64,000 bases of DNA from Piscirickettsiaceae bacterium (GCA_013215775.1 JABSQO010000002.1:124001-188000); one strand, 5' to 3'; shown: positions 25,118 through 35,499, counted from the first letter of the stretch. The notes: generated by a model from the letters alone, not told the origin. Numbers and translations: made by a program.

Positions 25118-26479
25118 TTAAAAGCTATGAGCGTCATGGGCACCAATGCTAACGGTGTATTGTAAGAATAGTTGGGTGTCATCATTACGTGATGATTTGT
25201 CATGGTTTATTTGAGCACGAACACGACTAAATTCACTTGGTAGCCATTCCAACATCAGGCTATAGCGTTGTGGATGAAAGCCAGAAAAATCCAGATCAGC
25301 ATCGGTTAATAATTCATTATCAGAAGCACGAAGATTGCTACCCAACCAGTCATAGCGAACACCTGTGCGCCACTGAGGCTTGAATTGATAAATTCCTTCA
25401 ACAAAACCACCGTATTGTTTGCCATCATAGGATGCTGATTCAGCACTATTGTTTAATTGACCATCTTCACTGAGATAGAAATACTCGCCTAGTAAGGTAA
25501 TGTTGCGTTGTCTAAAATTACCATTAGGTGCCCACTTGTAGACTAAGGAAATATTGCTGATATCGGTATTACCGTTAAACAGTACGGGATCTGCACCCCC
25601 TGATCCGTCATGATCGTGGCCACCACTATAAGCCCGATCATCAGGGCTGGCTTGCCAGTGTGAAACACTAGCTTGCCAGTTATGACTGCTACCGATATCA
25701 CCACCAGTACGAGCATAAATTAACCAATCGCCAACACCACTATGTTCACCACTCCCTGGATATTGATCTCCATTGCCAAGAGTGCCCCCTAGTTCAACAA
25801 ACAAATTAGTAGGTAATAGGTAAGATAATTTCAATCCATCAGTGGATAGTTGATTACCAAATAAACCACGGTAAATAAGCGGGGCATCAGCAAAATTCCA
25901 AACATGAATATGTTTTTCATTCAAATAACCGATGGGGGAGAAGAAACGGCCTGCTCGAACTGTCAGGCCATTATTTAAGCCTAGTGTTTCGATAAATGCT
26001 TCCTCAATTTCTACTTCAGTTTCGCCTTCATTATCGTGTAAAGCAATAGTCGATTGACCGAATAAAAGCTGATCAATACTGGCACTCAAGGTGATCTCGC
26101 TTTCACCTAACGAGAATCCTTCAGTGGCTAATCCACCTTCACTATTCAAGCTAAAGCCGTCCAACTCATAAGCCTCACCATCACGACGATAGTCACTAAA
26201 TTTTCCATTTAATACCATGCTAATGGCAGGATTAAAACTATTGTTGTTAGCGGTTTTCTTTGCTGGGGTTGGACGTTCAATCATTTTGGTGACAACGGTA
26301 TTATTTGTCTGAACAATTTTTTCCGCTCTTATAAGACGTTGTTCTAATTGCGTTATACGGCCGTCATAGTCGGCTCGCAGTTGAGCAAGTTCTTTTTTTA
26401 AGTTGCTAATGTCATCGGCGAATACAGGCGATGATACGAAAGTCACTGCAATTAGCAGTGCTAAACGTGATTGGTTCAT
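25118..26479 (-). CDS. Outer-membrane porin linked to zinc-type uptake genes
   Basis: This 453-residue protein has a signal peptide (ALLIAVTFVSSPVFA), a short N-terminal coiled coil (DISNLKKELAQLRADYDG, LEQRLIRAEKIV) and a long beta-barrel domain with many alternating amphipathic strands. An extracellular-type loop is rich in His/Asp/Gly (YSGGHDHDGSGG). The C-terminus is aromatic (HSF). The barrel with N-terminal coiled coil resembles phosphate- and metal-associated porins. Location directly upstream of znuA/znuB-like genes suggests it admits metal or a metal complex. Confidence 0.78.
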   Translation of the reverse strand: MNQSRLALLIAVTFVSSPVFADDISNLKKELAQLRADYDGRITQLEQRLIRAEKIVQTNNTVVTKMIERPTPAKKTANNNSFNPAISMVLNGKFSDYRRDGEAYELDGFSLNSEGGLATEGFSLGESEITLSASIDQLLFGQSTIALHDNEGETEVEIEEAFIETLGLNNGLTVRAGRFFSPIGYLNEKHIHVWNFADAPLIYRGLFGNQLSTDGLKLSYLLPTNLFVELGGTLGNGDQYPGSGEHSGVGDWLIYARTGGDIGSSHNWQASVSHWQASPDDRAYSGGHDHDGSGGADPVLFNGNTDISNISLVYKWAPNGNFRQRNITLLGEYFYLSEDGQLNNSAESASYDGKQYGGFVEGIYQFKPQWRTGVRYDWLGSNLRASDNELLTDADLDFSGFHPQRYSLMLEWLPSEFSRVRAQINHDKSSRNDDTQLFLQYTVSIGAHDAHSF

Positions 26480-26508
26480 GATATTTCCTCATAGCTAGAT
26501 ACCCATAA

Positions 26509-26534
26509 TCTGTATTGCTAATGACATTGGGTAT
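26509..26534. promoter_or_regulatory. Inverted repeat upstream of the metal porin gene
   Basis: ATACCCA-N12-TGGGTAT lies in the 91-bp gap between the DUF2946-like gene and the porin gene, about 30-55 bp upstream of the porin start. This is the place for an operon-internal promoter and operator. It does not match the usual Zur palindrome, so the regulator is unknown. Confidence 0.35.
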
Positions 26535-26570
26535 AAATAACAGGCAGAAACACGTCTATCGAAGACGGAT

Positions 26571-26888
26571 TTAAACTGTCGGTTTTTTGGGGTGTGAGCT
26601 ATGAAAAAAGAGGGGGGCGCGAATACTATGGTTATTGCGTAATTTTGTTGATACAAATGCAACTGAGAAAAGAGCCTCAACAGAACAAGAGTCGCTGATG
26701 AATGGCAAGGGTATTGATGTAATGGTATCAAGTGATGGTGTGTGACTGATGCTTGCAAGGCGTTCACACTGCTCACTGGCAAGATGATAGGGATGTGAAA
26801 CATCATGCCAAACGGCAAACGACTGCATAAACAGCAATAGTGCTGTTAGCAGGTAAAGCCAATGGCGTTGGTTAATGATGTTTTTCAC
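26571..26888 (-). CDS. Small DUF2946-like secreted or membrane protein
   Basis: This 105-residue product has an N-terminal hydrophobic helix (HWLYLLTALLLFMQSFAVWH) followed by His and Cys residues (HDVSHPYHLASEQC), the general look of the DUF2946 family often seen next to metal transport genes. The start is GTG 26888, 13 nt after the dapE stop, without a clear ribosome site, so coupling to dapE is likely. An overlapping minus-strand frame at 26495-26818 lacks these features. Function is not known; a periplasmic metal-related role is inferred from neighbours. Confidence 0.55.
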   Translation of the reverse strand: MKNIINQRHWLYLLTALLLFMQSFAVWHDVSHPYHLASEQCERLASISHTPSLDTITSIPLPFISDSCSVEALFSVAFVSTKLRNNHSIRAPLFFHSSHPKKPTV

Positions 26889-26901
26889 GGGTAGATTAAA
26901 T

Positions 26902-28047
<1,146 letters not shown>

Positions 28048-28392
28048 TTACTTTCCAAAATGGGTGGCATAATCCGCTTCTTTGAATCCTACCATACAGC
28101 TTCCATTATCAGAAAGGACAGGACGTTTGATTAAGGTTGGGTTAGCTAACATCAATTCCACAGCAATATTCTGATCAAGTTGTTCTTTACGAGGATCATC
28201 AAGCTTGCGCCAAGTGGTACCACGTTTATTGAGCAAGATCTCCCACGATACTGACTCAAGCCAACCTTGAATAGTTGCTCCATCTAGGCCATCAACACGA
28301 AAATCATGGAAGTCAAAGTCGACACCGTTGGTATCACACCAACGGCGTGCTTTTTTGACTGTATCGCAGTTTTTTATACCGTATAAGACCAT
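28048..28392 (-). CDS. yffB: ArsC/Spx-family protein YffB
   Basis: This 114-residue thioredoxin-fold protein of the ArsC/Spx group has a single N-terminal Cys (GIKNCDTVKKARRW) and the family blocks FDFHDFRVDG, LLNKRGTTWRKL and IKRPVL. YffB (DapC-neighbour protein) is widely linked to dapE in gammaproteobacteria; its activity is uncertain and it is not an arsenate reductase by context. It lies 5 nt after dapD and 3 nt before dapE. Confidence 0.88.
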   Translation of the reverse strand: MVLYGIKNCDTVKKARRWCDTNGVDFDFHDFRVDGLDGATIQGWLESVSWEILLNKRGTTWRKLDDPRKEQLDQNIAVELMLANPTLIKRPVLSDNGSCMVGFKEADYATHFGK

Positions 28393-28397
28393 TAATT

Positions 28398-29219
28398 TTA
28401 GATATCACGTAATAATTCATTGATACCCACTTTACTGCGAGTTTTAGCATCTACTTGTTTAACAATAACGGCACAGTACAAACTATATGTACCATCTTTA
28501 GAAGGTAAGTTACCAGACACAACAACTGAGCCAGCAGGGATACGGCCGTAACTAATTTCACCAGTCATGCGATTAAATATTTTAGTACTTTGACCAATAT
28601 AGACCCCCATTGAAATAACGGCACCTTCTTCAACGATAACGCCTTCAACGACTTCTGAGCGTGCACCGATAAAACAATTATCTTCGATAATGGTTGGGTT
28701 AGCTTGTAATGGTTCTAAAACACCACCAATACCTACACCACCTGATAAATGTACATTTTTACCGATTTGAGCACATGAACCGACGGTAGCCCATGTATCA
28801 ACCATAGTGCCTGAATCAACATAAGCACCAATATTGACATATGAAGGCATTAATACAACACCCGATGCGATATATGAGCCGCGGCGCACATTGGCTGGTG
28901 GGACGACACGAATACCAGCTTTATCAAAATCAGCTTCATTAAAACTGGCAAACTTAGGATCAACTTTATCGTAGAAATTAGTCTCACCACCATCCATAAT
29001 TTTGTTGTCATTCAAGCGAAAAGAAAGCAATACCGCTTTTTTCAGCCATTCGTTAACGACCCAATCACCATTTTGTTTTTCGGCAACACGAGCAGACCCA
29101 TTATCAAGCATGGTAAGTGCTTCGTTAACAGCATTTTTAACATGGGCTTCAGCATTGGCAGGGGTAATATCAGCACGGCGTTCAAATGCTTCTTCAATAA
29201 TTTGTTGGGTATTGCTCAT
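28398..29219 (-). CDS. dapD: Tetrahydrodipicolinate N-succinyltransferase DapD
   Basis: DapD commits tetrahydrodipicolinate to the succinylase branch of DAP/lysine synthesis. The 273-residue product has an N-terminal helical domain and a left-handed beta-helix with hexapeptide repeats ([39 protein letters not shown]). The C-terminus carries [14 protein letters not shown]. Length and motifs match the proteobacterial type. It is the second gene of the dap operon, 24 nt after dapC. Confidence 0.97.
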   Translation of the reverse strand: MSNTQQIIEEAFERRADITPANAEAHVKNAVNEALTMLDNGSARVAEKQNGDWVVNEWLKKAVLLSFRLNDNKIMDGGETNFYDKVDPKFASFNEADFDKAGIRVVPPANVRRGSYIASGVVLMPSYVNIGAYVDSGTMVDTWATVGSCAQIGKNVHLSGGVGIGGVLEPLQANPTIIEDNCFIGARSEVVEGVIVEEGAVISMGVYIGQSTKIFNRMTGEISYGRIPAGSVVVSGNLPSKDGTYSLYCAVIVKQVDAKTRSKVGINELLRDI

Positions 29220-29243
29220 TTTAGAATTTCTCCATTAGGAATT

Positions 29244-30437
29244 TTATAAGGTTTCAATAAGTGTTCGAATTCGGTGTGCAGCATCAATGCATTGTTCAAT
29301 CGGAGCCACGAGTGCCATTCGAATACGATTGTTGCCGGGATTACCATTGTCTGTATCACGAGCCAAATAACTACCAGGTAAAACAGTTACATTTTGTTGG
29401 TCAAAAAGTTGTTTAGCAAAGTCAATATCTGCAATGGGTGTTTCAGCCCAGAGATAAAAACCTGCCTCTGGTATAGCAACATTCATTACTGGTGACAATA
29501 TTTCGAGTACAGCATCAAATTTTTCACGGTAAAGCTTACGATTATAAGCAACATGCTCTTCATCTTTCCAAGCAACTATTGATGCTGATTGGGTAGCTGG
29601 TGGCATGGCAGAACCATGGTAAGTGCGATAACGTAAAAAGTCTTTTATAACTTTTTCATCGCCAGCTACAAAACCACTACGTAAACCAGGTGCATTAGAA
29701 CGTTTTGATAAACTGTGAAAAACTACGCAATGACTAAAATCGGTATAACCGGCTGCAATAGCCGCTTGCAACAAACCAACGGGTGGTTTTTCTTCGTTGA
29801 AATAGATTTCTGAATAACATTCATCAGAGGCAATGATAAAGTCATGTTTGTGAGCCAGTTCGATCAATAGGGTTAATGTTTCTTGATTAATCACTGCACC
29901 AGTTGGATTGCCTGGGCTGCACAAATAAAGTAATTGGCAACGGTCCCAAATATCTGCACTGACACTGCTAAAATCAGGTACAAAATTATTCTCGGCATCA
30001 CAGTTTAAAAAATAGGGCTCTGCTCCTGCTAATATTGCCGCACCTTCATAGATTTGATAGAAGGGGTTTGGCATGGCTATGAGCGGGTCAGTGTTACGAT
30101 TTGTCACCACTTGAGCAAAAGCAAATAGTGCTTCTCGTGTACCATTTACTGGCAAAATATGGCGGGTAGCCTGAATATAACCGGATAGTTGAAAACGTTT
30201 ATCTAACCATTTTTCAATGGCAAGTCGGAGTTCAATAGTACCTATTGTGGTGGGATAATTAGATAAGCCATGCAAATGCTCAATAACCGCTTCAGTAATA
30301 AACCCTGGTGTAGGGTGCTTTGGCTCACCAATAGATAAGGCAATATGAGTTTTATCTTCTGGCGGATTACATCCTTGTTTAAGCTGTGCAAGCTTTTCAA
30401 AAGGGTAAGGATGCAGCTGAGTTAGATCAGGATTCAT
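29244..30437 (-). CDS. dapC: Succinyldiaminopimelate transaminase DapC
   Basis: DapC is a PLP-dependent class I aminotransferase that makes N-succinyl-LL-DAP. The 397-residue product carries SIGEPKHPTP near the start, the CSPGNPTGAV motif, Asp in ASDECYSEIYF, the PLP lysine in FHSLSKRSNAPGLR, and the Arg of the C-terminal NRIRMALV. Linkage to dapD and dapE makes the DapC assignment better than a generic aspartate aminotransferase. It is the first gene of the operon; a divergent EamA-type gene lies 113 bp away. Confidence 0.93.
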   Translation of the reverse strand: MNPDLTQLHPYPFEKLAQLKQGCNPPEDKTHIALSIGEPKHPTPGFITEAVIEHLHGLSNYPTTIGTIELRLAIEKWLDKRFQLSGYIQATRHILPVNGTREALFAFAQVVTNRNTDPLIAMPNPFYQIYEGAAILAGAEPYFLNCDAENNFVPDFSSVSADIWDRCQLLYLCSPGNPTGAVINQETLTLLIELAHKHDFIIASDECYSEIYFNEEKPPVGLLQAAIAAGYTDFSHCVVFHSLSKRSNAPGLRSGFVAGDEKVIKDFLRYRTYHGSAMPPATQSASIVAWKDEEHVAYNRKLYREKFDAVLEILSPVMNVAIPEAGFYLWAETPIADIDFAKQLFDQQNVTVLPGSYLARDTDNGNPGNNRIRMALVAPIEQCIDAAHRIRTLIETL

Positions 30438-30550
30438 AACGCATTTAGTAGGCTGAAAAATCCGACTATTATAGCGGGTTATAGTGAACTAACAAAAGAT
30501 ATCTAAAGTTATTAAACCTTAGTTACAAAGTCATGGTATAAGGTTCTGCT

Positions 30551-31426
30551 ATGAAGACATCTGAACACATCCATAATCGTTTTGCCATTGCTTGTTTATT
30601 GTTCTCTGCGAGCATGTGGGGGGTGATCTGGTATCCACTTCGTTTATTAAATGATGCAGGTATGTCGGCCGTGTGGAGTTCATTAGTGATGTACTTGGCC
30701 GCTGCAGTGCTAGCGATACCTATATTATTTAAACAATATAAATTGATTCCACCATTTCGCACTGATTTGTTGATATTAGCTGTTGCCGCTGGGATTACTA
30801 ATGTTGCCTTTGTGGTGGCATTAATTGAAGGTGAAATCATGCGAGTGATGTTACTTTTCTATTTATCACCATTATGGACAGTATTATTAGGGCATTGGTG
30901 GCTGGGAGAGCGGTTATCACGCAATGCTTTAATGATGTTTTTACTAGCCATGTTTGGTTCCATTGTCATGTTATGGAATCCACAAATCGGTTGGCCATGG
31001 CCGCATGGTTTGGCAGATTGGTTAGCATTGACAGCAAGTGTGGCATTTTCAATCAATAACGTATTGGCAAGAAAATTAGCTCACGTGCCAATGGGTGTTA
31101 AAACCGCTGTGATTTGGTGGGGTGTAGTTGTGACGGCAATATTAATTCTATTGTGGCAACAGGCCCCTATTCCTGATGTATCCATTTATGTATGGAGTAG
31201 TGCATGGTTATTAGGATGGATAGGTATTGTGGTAATGACGGTGGCAGTTTTATATGGTGTGGCTAAGATGCCAGTTTACCGCTCGGCAGTCATCATGCTG
31301 TTTGAATTAGTGGTGGCAGCAATAGCGGCATGGTGGCTAACCGATGAGATAATGTCACTACAAGAGTGGTTAGGTGGAGGTTTAATATTGTTGGCAGCGT
31401 ATGGTGTTGCCAAAATAGAGAACTAA
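30551..31426 (+). CDS. EamA/DMT-family inner membrane transporter
   Basis: This 291-residue protein has ten predicted membrane helices in two EamA repeats. The first begins FAIACLLFSASMWGVIWYPL and the second around LADWLALTASVAFSINNVLA. Members export amino acids, metabolites or nucleotide sugars; the substrate cannot be told. It is divergent from the dap operon and followed by a hairpin at 31461-31492. Confidence 0.85.
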   Translation: MKTSEHIHNRFAIACLLFSASMWGVIWYPLRLLNDAGMSAVWSSLVMYLAAAVLAIPILFKQYKLIPPFRTDLLILAVAAGITNVAFVVALIEGEIMRVMLLFYLSPLWTVLLGHWWLGERLSRNALMMFLLAMFGSIVMLWNPQIGWPWPHGLADWLALTASVAFSINNVLARKLAHVPMGVKTAVIWWGVVVTAILILLWQQAPIPDVSIYVWSSAWLLGWIGIVVMTVAVLYGVAKMPVYRSAVIMLFELVVAAIAAWWLTDEIMSLQEWLGGGLILLAAYGVAKIEN

Positions 31427-31460
31427 ATTTGCTGAGAGAATAATAGCGAAATTTGATTCA

Positions 31461-31492
31461 ACATGATTGTCTTTTGGGGAAGACAATCATGT
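31461..31492. repeat. 13-bp perfect hairpin without T-tract
   Basis: ACATGATTGTCTT (31461-31473) pairs perfectly with AAGACAATCATGT (31480-31492) around a TTGGGG loop. It follows the EamA gene by 34 nt. No T-run follows on the + strand, so it is either an inefficient terminator, an mRNA 3' stabiliser, or a short palindromic repeat. A TATAAT at 31517-31522 follows and may start the next gene, without a good -35. Confidence 0.75.
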
Positions 31493-31572
31493 CGTCTGCC
31501 CATCACTAAAATTTAGTATAATTATGCCTTAATGTAATTTAACAATTGACTTATATTTATGGTGACTTTCCA

Positions 31573-31962
31573 ATGATTAAATCTATTGCTCATGCTAGCT
31601 TTTTGGTGGCAAATGTAAAAAAATCTTTAGACTTTTATTGTGGTGTTTTGCAAATATCACAAAATATGACACGGCCAAATTTCCCATTTGATGGCGCATG
31701 GTTGGATTTGGGTGACAGTGGCCAGCAATTACATTTAATGCAATTGCCCAATCCTGATTCCAAAGAAGGTCGGCCTGAACATGGCGGTAAGGATAAACAT
31801 GTTGCTTTAGTCGTCGACAATATAGAGGCATTAGCGATTAGACTTGAAGAAGCGAATGTGACTTTTTCAAGAAGTAAATCAGGTCGAGCAGCCTTCTTTT
31901 GTCGCGATCCAGATGGCAATGCATTAGAATTTTCGGAAGATTTTACGCCGGCAAAATCTTGA
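31573..31962 (+). CDS. VOC-family (glyoxalase-fold) protein
   Basis: This 129-residue single vicinal-oxygen-chelate domain has a paired beta-alpha-beta-beta-beta layout. It begins IAHASFLVANVKKSLDFYC and ends with CRDPDGNALEFSE. Conserved His (IAHASF, KHVALVV) and Glu (ALEFSE) residues suggest metal binding. Glyoxalase, dioxygenase or resistance roles are all possible. I use ATG 31573, not the in-frame TTG at 31546. Confidence 0.82.
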   Translation: MIKSIAHASFLVANVKKSLDFYCGVLQISQNMTRPNFPFDGAWLDLGDSGQQLHLMQLPNPDSKEGRPEHGGKDKHVALVVDNIEALAIRLEEANVTFSRSKSGRAAFFCRDPDGNALEFSEDFTPAKS

Positions 31963-32254
31963 CTGTTTTAGTCGTTATTTTCTTGTTTCAATAGCTTACA
32001 GACTTACTCACATTTCCTGTGGATAACTCTGTGGGTAACTCTCAAAAATATTCTCTAATCGTTATACCAGAGTGACGTTAACTCAAATTGGTTAAAAAAT
32101 GACCAGTTTAAAAACACCATAAATATCAACGTGTTACATTATATTTTAATCCTTTCAATAACTTAGCGCTGATAGTTGTTGCAGTTATGTGATAGTGGAC
32201 TTAAATAGTGAATAACTTTTTGGGAGAGGGTTTTTGAATGCGTTATTTTGGTGC
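31963..32254. other. 292-bp AT-rich convergent intergenic region with DnaA-box-like sites
   Basis: This is the longest gap in the window. It contains no plausible gene or RNA. TGTGGATAA at 32018-32026 is a perfect DnaA box (complement of TTATCCACA). TGTGGGTAA at 32030-32038 is a one-mismatch copy in the same orientation, 12 bp further on. The rest is AT-rich. dnaA, mnmG and parAB are not nearby, so a titration or regulatory site is more likely than an origin. Confidence 0.5.
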
Positions 32255-33118
32255 TTATGCTCTGGCAAGAGGTGGGTACTGGCTTTCGTCGTAATTGACA
32301 TCTTGTTCACTGCTTGGATTAAGACGTTGTAACTCTAAATCTTTGAAATTAAATAGTTCATTATCGGCTAGTTGAGAGGGTGAAATATTTTGTAAACTTC
32401 GAAAGATATTTTCCAAACGACCGGGTTGCTGTTTTTCCCAACCTTGCAACATCTCTTTGATCACTTGTCGTTGCATATTTTCCTGAGAACCACAAAGATT
32501 GCATGGAATGATGGGAAAGTTTTTCCATTGCGCATAGCGTTCAATATCAGCTTCGCGGCTATATGCCAGTGGACGGATCAGAATATTGGTTTTGTCATCA
32601 CTCAATAACTTGGGTGGCATAGCTTTAATTTTACTACCATAAAACATATTGAGGAACGCCGTTTCGATAATGTCATCACGGTGATGTCCTAGTGCAATCT
32701 TAGTAATACCATTCTGGCGAGCATAGCCATATAAAGAACCGCGACGTAGGCGAGAGCATATGCCGCATGTGGTTTTTCCTTCAGGGACAACTTCTTTGAC
32801 AATGCTGTAGGTGTCTTTTTCAATAATATGAAAGGGGACATCAATTGAAGTGAGATACTCAGGCAAAATATGTTCAGGGAAGCCAGGTTGTTTTTGGTCA
32901 AGGTTAACGGCGATCAACTCAAAATCAATGGGAGCATGTTTTTGCAGGTTCATCAATATATCGAGTAAGGTATAACTATCTTTGCCACCTGACAAACAGA
33001 CCATTACTTTATCGCCATCTTGAATCATATTATAGTCAGCAATTGCTTGACCAACTTGACGGCGTAGACGTTTGTTTAATTTATTAAGTTCACGCTTTTG
33101 TTTAGCGAGTGATTCCAT
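32255..33118 (-). CDS. ttcA: tRNA 2-thiocytidine(32) synthetase TtcA
   Basis: TtcA is an ATP- and iron-sulfur-dependent enzyme that thiolates C32 of certain tRNAs. The 287-residue product has the PP-loop [12 protein letters not shown] and two CxxC pairs ([12 protein letters not shown] and [11 protein letters not shown]) that bind the cluster. The length and the [15 protein letters not shown] block are typical. It ends the moeA-ttcA operon; moeA stops one base before the ttcA start, an unusual pairing with molybdenum cofactor genes. Confidence 0.96.
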   Translation of the reverse strand: MESLAKQKRELNKLNKRLRRQVGQAIADYNMIQDGDKVMVCLSGGKDSYTLLDILMNLQKHAPIDFELIAVNLDQKQPGFPEHILPEYLTSIDVPFHIIEKDTYSIVKEVVPEGKTTCGICSRLRRGSLYGYARQNGITKIALGHHRDDIIETAFLNMFYGSKIKAMPPKLLSDDKTNILIRPLAYSREADIERYAQWKNFPIIPCNLCGSQENMQRQVIKEMLQGWEKQQPGRLENIFRSLQNISPSQLADNELFNFKDLELQRLNPSSEQDVNYDESQYPPLARA

Positions 33119-34378
33119 TTAAACTAAGCCTGCAAAGGGTTGTACGGTAACGAGTGTGTTAGCTGGAACACCATCACATTGTTCTTCTAACAGAATAAAA
33201 CAATTGGCGATGCTCATTGAATGTAAGATTCCCGAGCCTTGTTCACCGGTGATTTTGACTTTGGTTTGTCCCTGTTCATCTTCAAACAAAATACCGCGTT
33301 GGTATTCAAAACGACCGGGCCGCTTTCTGATGGCATCAGTGCAAATTACTTGTTGTGTTATGTTGGGGTGTATAGTCTCACCCATCAATTTACGCAGCGC
33401 AGGTGTGACAAATTGATAAAAAGTGACCATCACGGATACAGGATTACCAGGTAGGCCAAAAAACAAAGCTTGGTTAATTTGGCCAAAGGCAAGTGGCCTT
33501 CCAGGTCTCATGGCGATTTTCCAGAAATCGACTTGGCCGAGCTCCGCTAACAGTTCCTTAACATAGTCAGCATCTCCGACAGATACACCACCAGTAGTGA
33601 TGATGACATCGGCATGTTCGGATGCATCTATAAGGGCCTGACGTAATGGCGCTTTCTGATCAGGAATAACGCCCATATCCAGCATGTCTACATCGAGGCG
33701 TTTCAGCATGCCATAAAGTGTGTAACGGTTGCTGTCGTATATTTGTCCCGCTTCGAGTGTTTCACCGATAGATTTCAGCTCGTCACCGGTTGAAAAAAAG
33801 GCGACGCGTAAGCGACGTTTTACGTTCACTTCTCCGATCCCTAATGAGGCAATGACGCCCAAATCTACCGGCATAAGACGACGACCTGCACAAAGAACGG
33901 TTGCTCCAGCTTTGATATCCTCACCCGCATAGCGAACATGTTGTCCTTGTCGATGTTTGCCATGGATTGTAATGACATTGTCGTTAGACTCGACCTGTTC
34001 TTGCATAATAATCGTGTCACATTCATCGGGGACAATGGCCCCCGTCATGATACGAATGCATTCGCCAGCGTGGACCTTGCCATTAAACGGGTGACCAGCA
34101 AAGGTAATACCGACCTGTTTTAAGCTAAAACTATTACCATTGATATCACTACTTCTTATCGCATAACCATCCATTGCCGAGTTATTGTGGGCAGGCACAT
34201 TAATCGGAGAGACAATATCTTGATGTAAAACACGGTCTAATGCATCACGTAATGGACAACTATGCCAAGCTGTTAATGTTGAGACCAACTTGGATATACG
34301 TTGCCTTGCCGCATCAATACTGAGTCTATTCTTATCTTCAGGATCTGCGCAGCTGGGTTGGGGAGTAAATTCAGCCAT
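33119..34378 (-). CDS. moeA: Molybdopterin molybdotransferase MoeA
   Basis: MoeA inserts molybdate into adenylylated molybdopterin. The 419-residue product shows the N-terminal MoeA domain (VPAHNNSAMDGYAIRSSD), the MoaB/MogA-like domain (TTGGVSVGDADYVKELL, MRPGRPLAFG), FFGLPGNPVSVMVTF, and a C-terminal beta domain. I use ATG 34378, preceded by GGAAG; TTG 34393 is upstream and in frame, but inside the end of mobAB. It is coupled to the mobAB gene. Confidence 0.95.
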   Translation of the reverse strand: MAEFTPQPSCADPEDKNRLSIDAARQRISKLVSTLTAWHSCPLRDALDRVLHQDIVSPINVPAHNNSAMDGYAIRSSDINGNSFSLKQVGITFAGHPFNGKVHAGECIRIMTGAIVPDECDTIIMQEQVESNDNVITIHGKHRQGQHVRYAGEDIKAGATVLCAGRRLMPVDLGVIASLGIGEVNVKRRLRVAFFSTGDELKSIGETLEAGQIYDSNRYTLYGMLKRLDVDMLDMGVIPDQKAPLRQALIDASEHADVIITTGGVSVGDADYVKELLAELGQVDFWKIAMRPGRPLAFGQINQALFFGLPGNPVSVMVTFYQFVTPALRKLMGETIHPNITQQVICTDAIRKRPGRFEYQRGILFEDEQGQTKVKITGEQGSGILHSMSIANCFILLEEQCDGVPANTLVTVQPFAGLV

Positions 34379-34380
34379 TG

Positions 34381-35499
34381 TTAAGTCTTCCAATTATCAA
34401 TGTGGTGTTGAATAAAGTTGATCATTGCCCCAGTATCATTCAAATCAAGTTGTGTAATGGGGGAATCTATATCGAGTATTTCATCACTAGCAATAGCAAT
34501 AATGTTGGCATCGTTAGGATGTAATAAGGGTTTTCCTAAACTAGAGCGGTGCAACTCAATCTTAGGTATAGCTTCATGTTTAAAACCTTCCACCAAGATA
34601 AGATCCAGATTGTTACTGTTTAGTCGAGGTAAAAGCTGAGCTAGTTTGGGTTCATCCATAGTTGTCGGCTGCGTTTCCATCAACGCCATTAATTTACTTG
34701 ATGAAATTAACATCTGTTGGGCACCTGCTTTTCTCAATTCGTAACTGTCTTTTCCTGGTTTATCAACTTCAAAGTTATGGTGGGCATGTTTGACGACAGC
34801 GACTTTTAAACCCCGCTGTTTGAGTACAGGCAATATTTGTCGTAGTAATGTGGTTTTACCCGTGCCGCTAAAAGCGGCAAAGCCAATAATAGGAATTGGT
34901 GAGTGTAATTTGGATTGATGATTGGATAGATCTTCTGGTCGATTAAAATTAACAAAACAATCGATCTGGTCTGAAAAATCAACGATAGCCAATTTGTGTT
35001 GTGCTAACCATAGGTCAATTTTTCGGTTACCTTGTGATAAATAATCTGCAAGGTCACTTTGTAAATGGCATGAAATTAAACTAAATACAGGTTGTAGTCG
35101 ATCACCATCAGATGCCACAGCAATATCCGCTTGTTCAAGTAATAATGTTTCCATCATTCGTTGTCGTAATTGCAGTGAAATATAGGGTGAATCACATGGT
35201 GATGTCAGAATGTAATCTGTATTTACAGCCTGCATGGCACTTAACATACCCGCTAAAGGTCCACAAAAATCATCTAATGTGTCAGACACAACGGGATATC
35301 CCAAGGCTTGGTAGTGGTCAATATTGCGATTAGCATTGATGATAAGTTGGTCAACTTGAGGCTCTAATGCCTCAATAGCATAACTGATCAGTGGTTTTTG
35401 TTTGAATAAAATGAGTCCTTTGTCATCGCCACCCATACGGCGAGCTTGTCCACCCGCTAAGATAACGCCAGTGATTGATGGTAAGGAAGATGTATTCAT
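34381..35499 (-). CDS. mobAB: MobA-MobB fusion for molybdenum cofactor
   Basis: This single 372-residue protein joins two enzymes. Residues about 1-200 are MobA, which adds GMP to the cofactor (VILAGGQARRMGGDDKG, FCGPLAGML, LTSPCDSPYI). Residues about 205-370 are MobB, a P-loop GTPase (FAAFSGTGKTTLLRQ, VVKHAHHNFEVD, ILVEGFKHE). In most relatives these are separate genes. The mobAB-moeA-ttcA order implies one transcript. Guanylylated cofactor suggests DMSO-reductase-family enzymes encoded elsewhere. Confidence 0.93.
   Translation of the reverse strand: MNTSSLPSITGVILAGGQARRMGGDDKGLILFKQKPLISYAIEALEPQVDQLIINANRNIDHYQALGYPVVSDTLDDFCGPLAGMLSAMQAVNTDYILTSPCDSPYISLQLRQRMMETLLLEQADIAVASDGDRLQPVFSLISCHLQSDLADYLSQGNRKIDLWLAQHKLAIVDFSDQIDCFVNFNRPEDLSNHQSKLHSPIPIIGFAAFSGTGKTTLLRQILPVLKQRGLKVAVVKHAHHNFEVDKPGKDSYELRKAGAQQMLISSSKLMALMETQPTTMDEPKLAQLLPRLNSNNLDLILVEGFKHEAIPKIELHRSSLGKPLLHPNDANIIAIASDEILDIDSPITQLDLNDTGAMINFIQHHIDNWKT

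Noticed and set aside
26495-26818. Alternative minus-strand frame overlapping the DUF2946-like gene
   Set aside because: The frame at 26571-26888 has a coherent hydrophobic helix and His/Cys segment, and sits just after dapE; this one has neither.
28048-28392. Arsenate reductase
   Set aside because: ArsC fold with one Cys but placed between dapD and dapE, with no ars genes; the YffB group fits better.
32018-32038. Replication origin
   Set aside because: Only two boxes, and no dnaA, dnaN, mnmG or parAB nearby; kept as possible DnaA-binding site.
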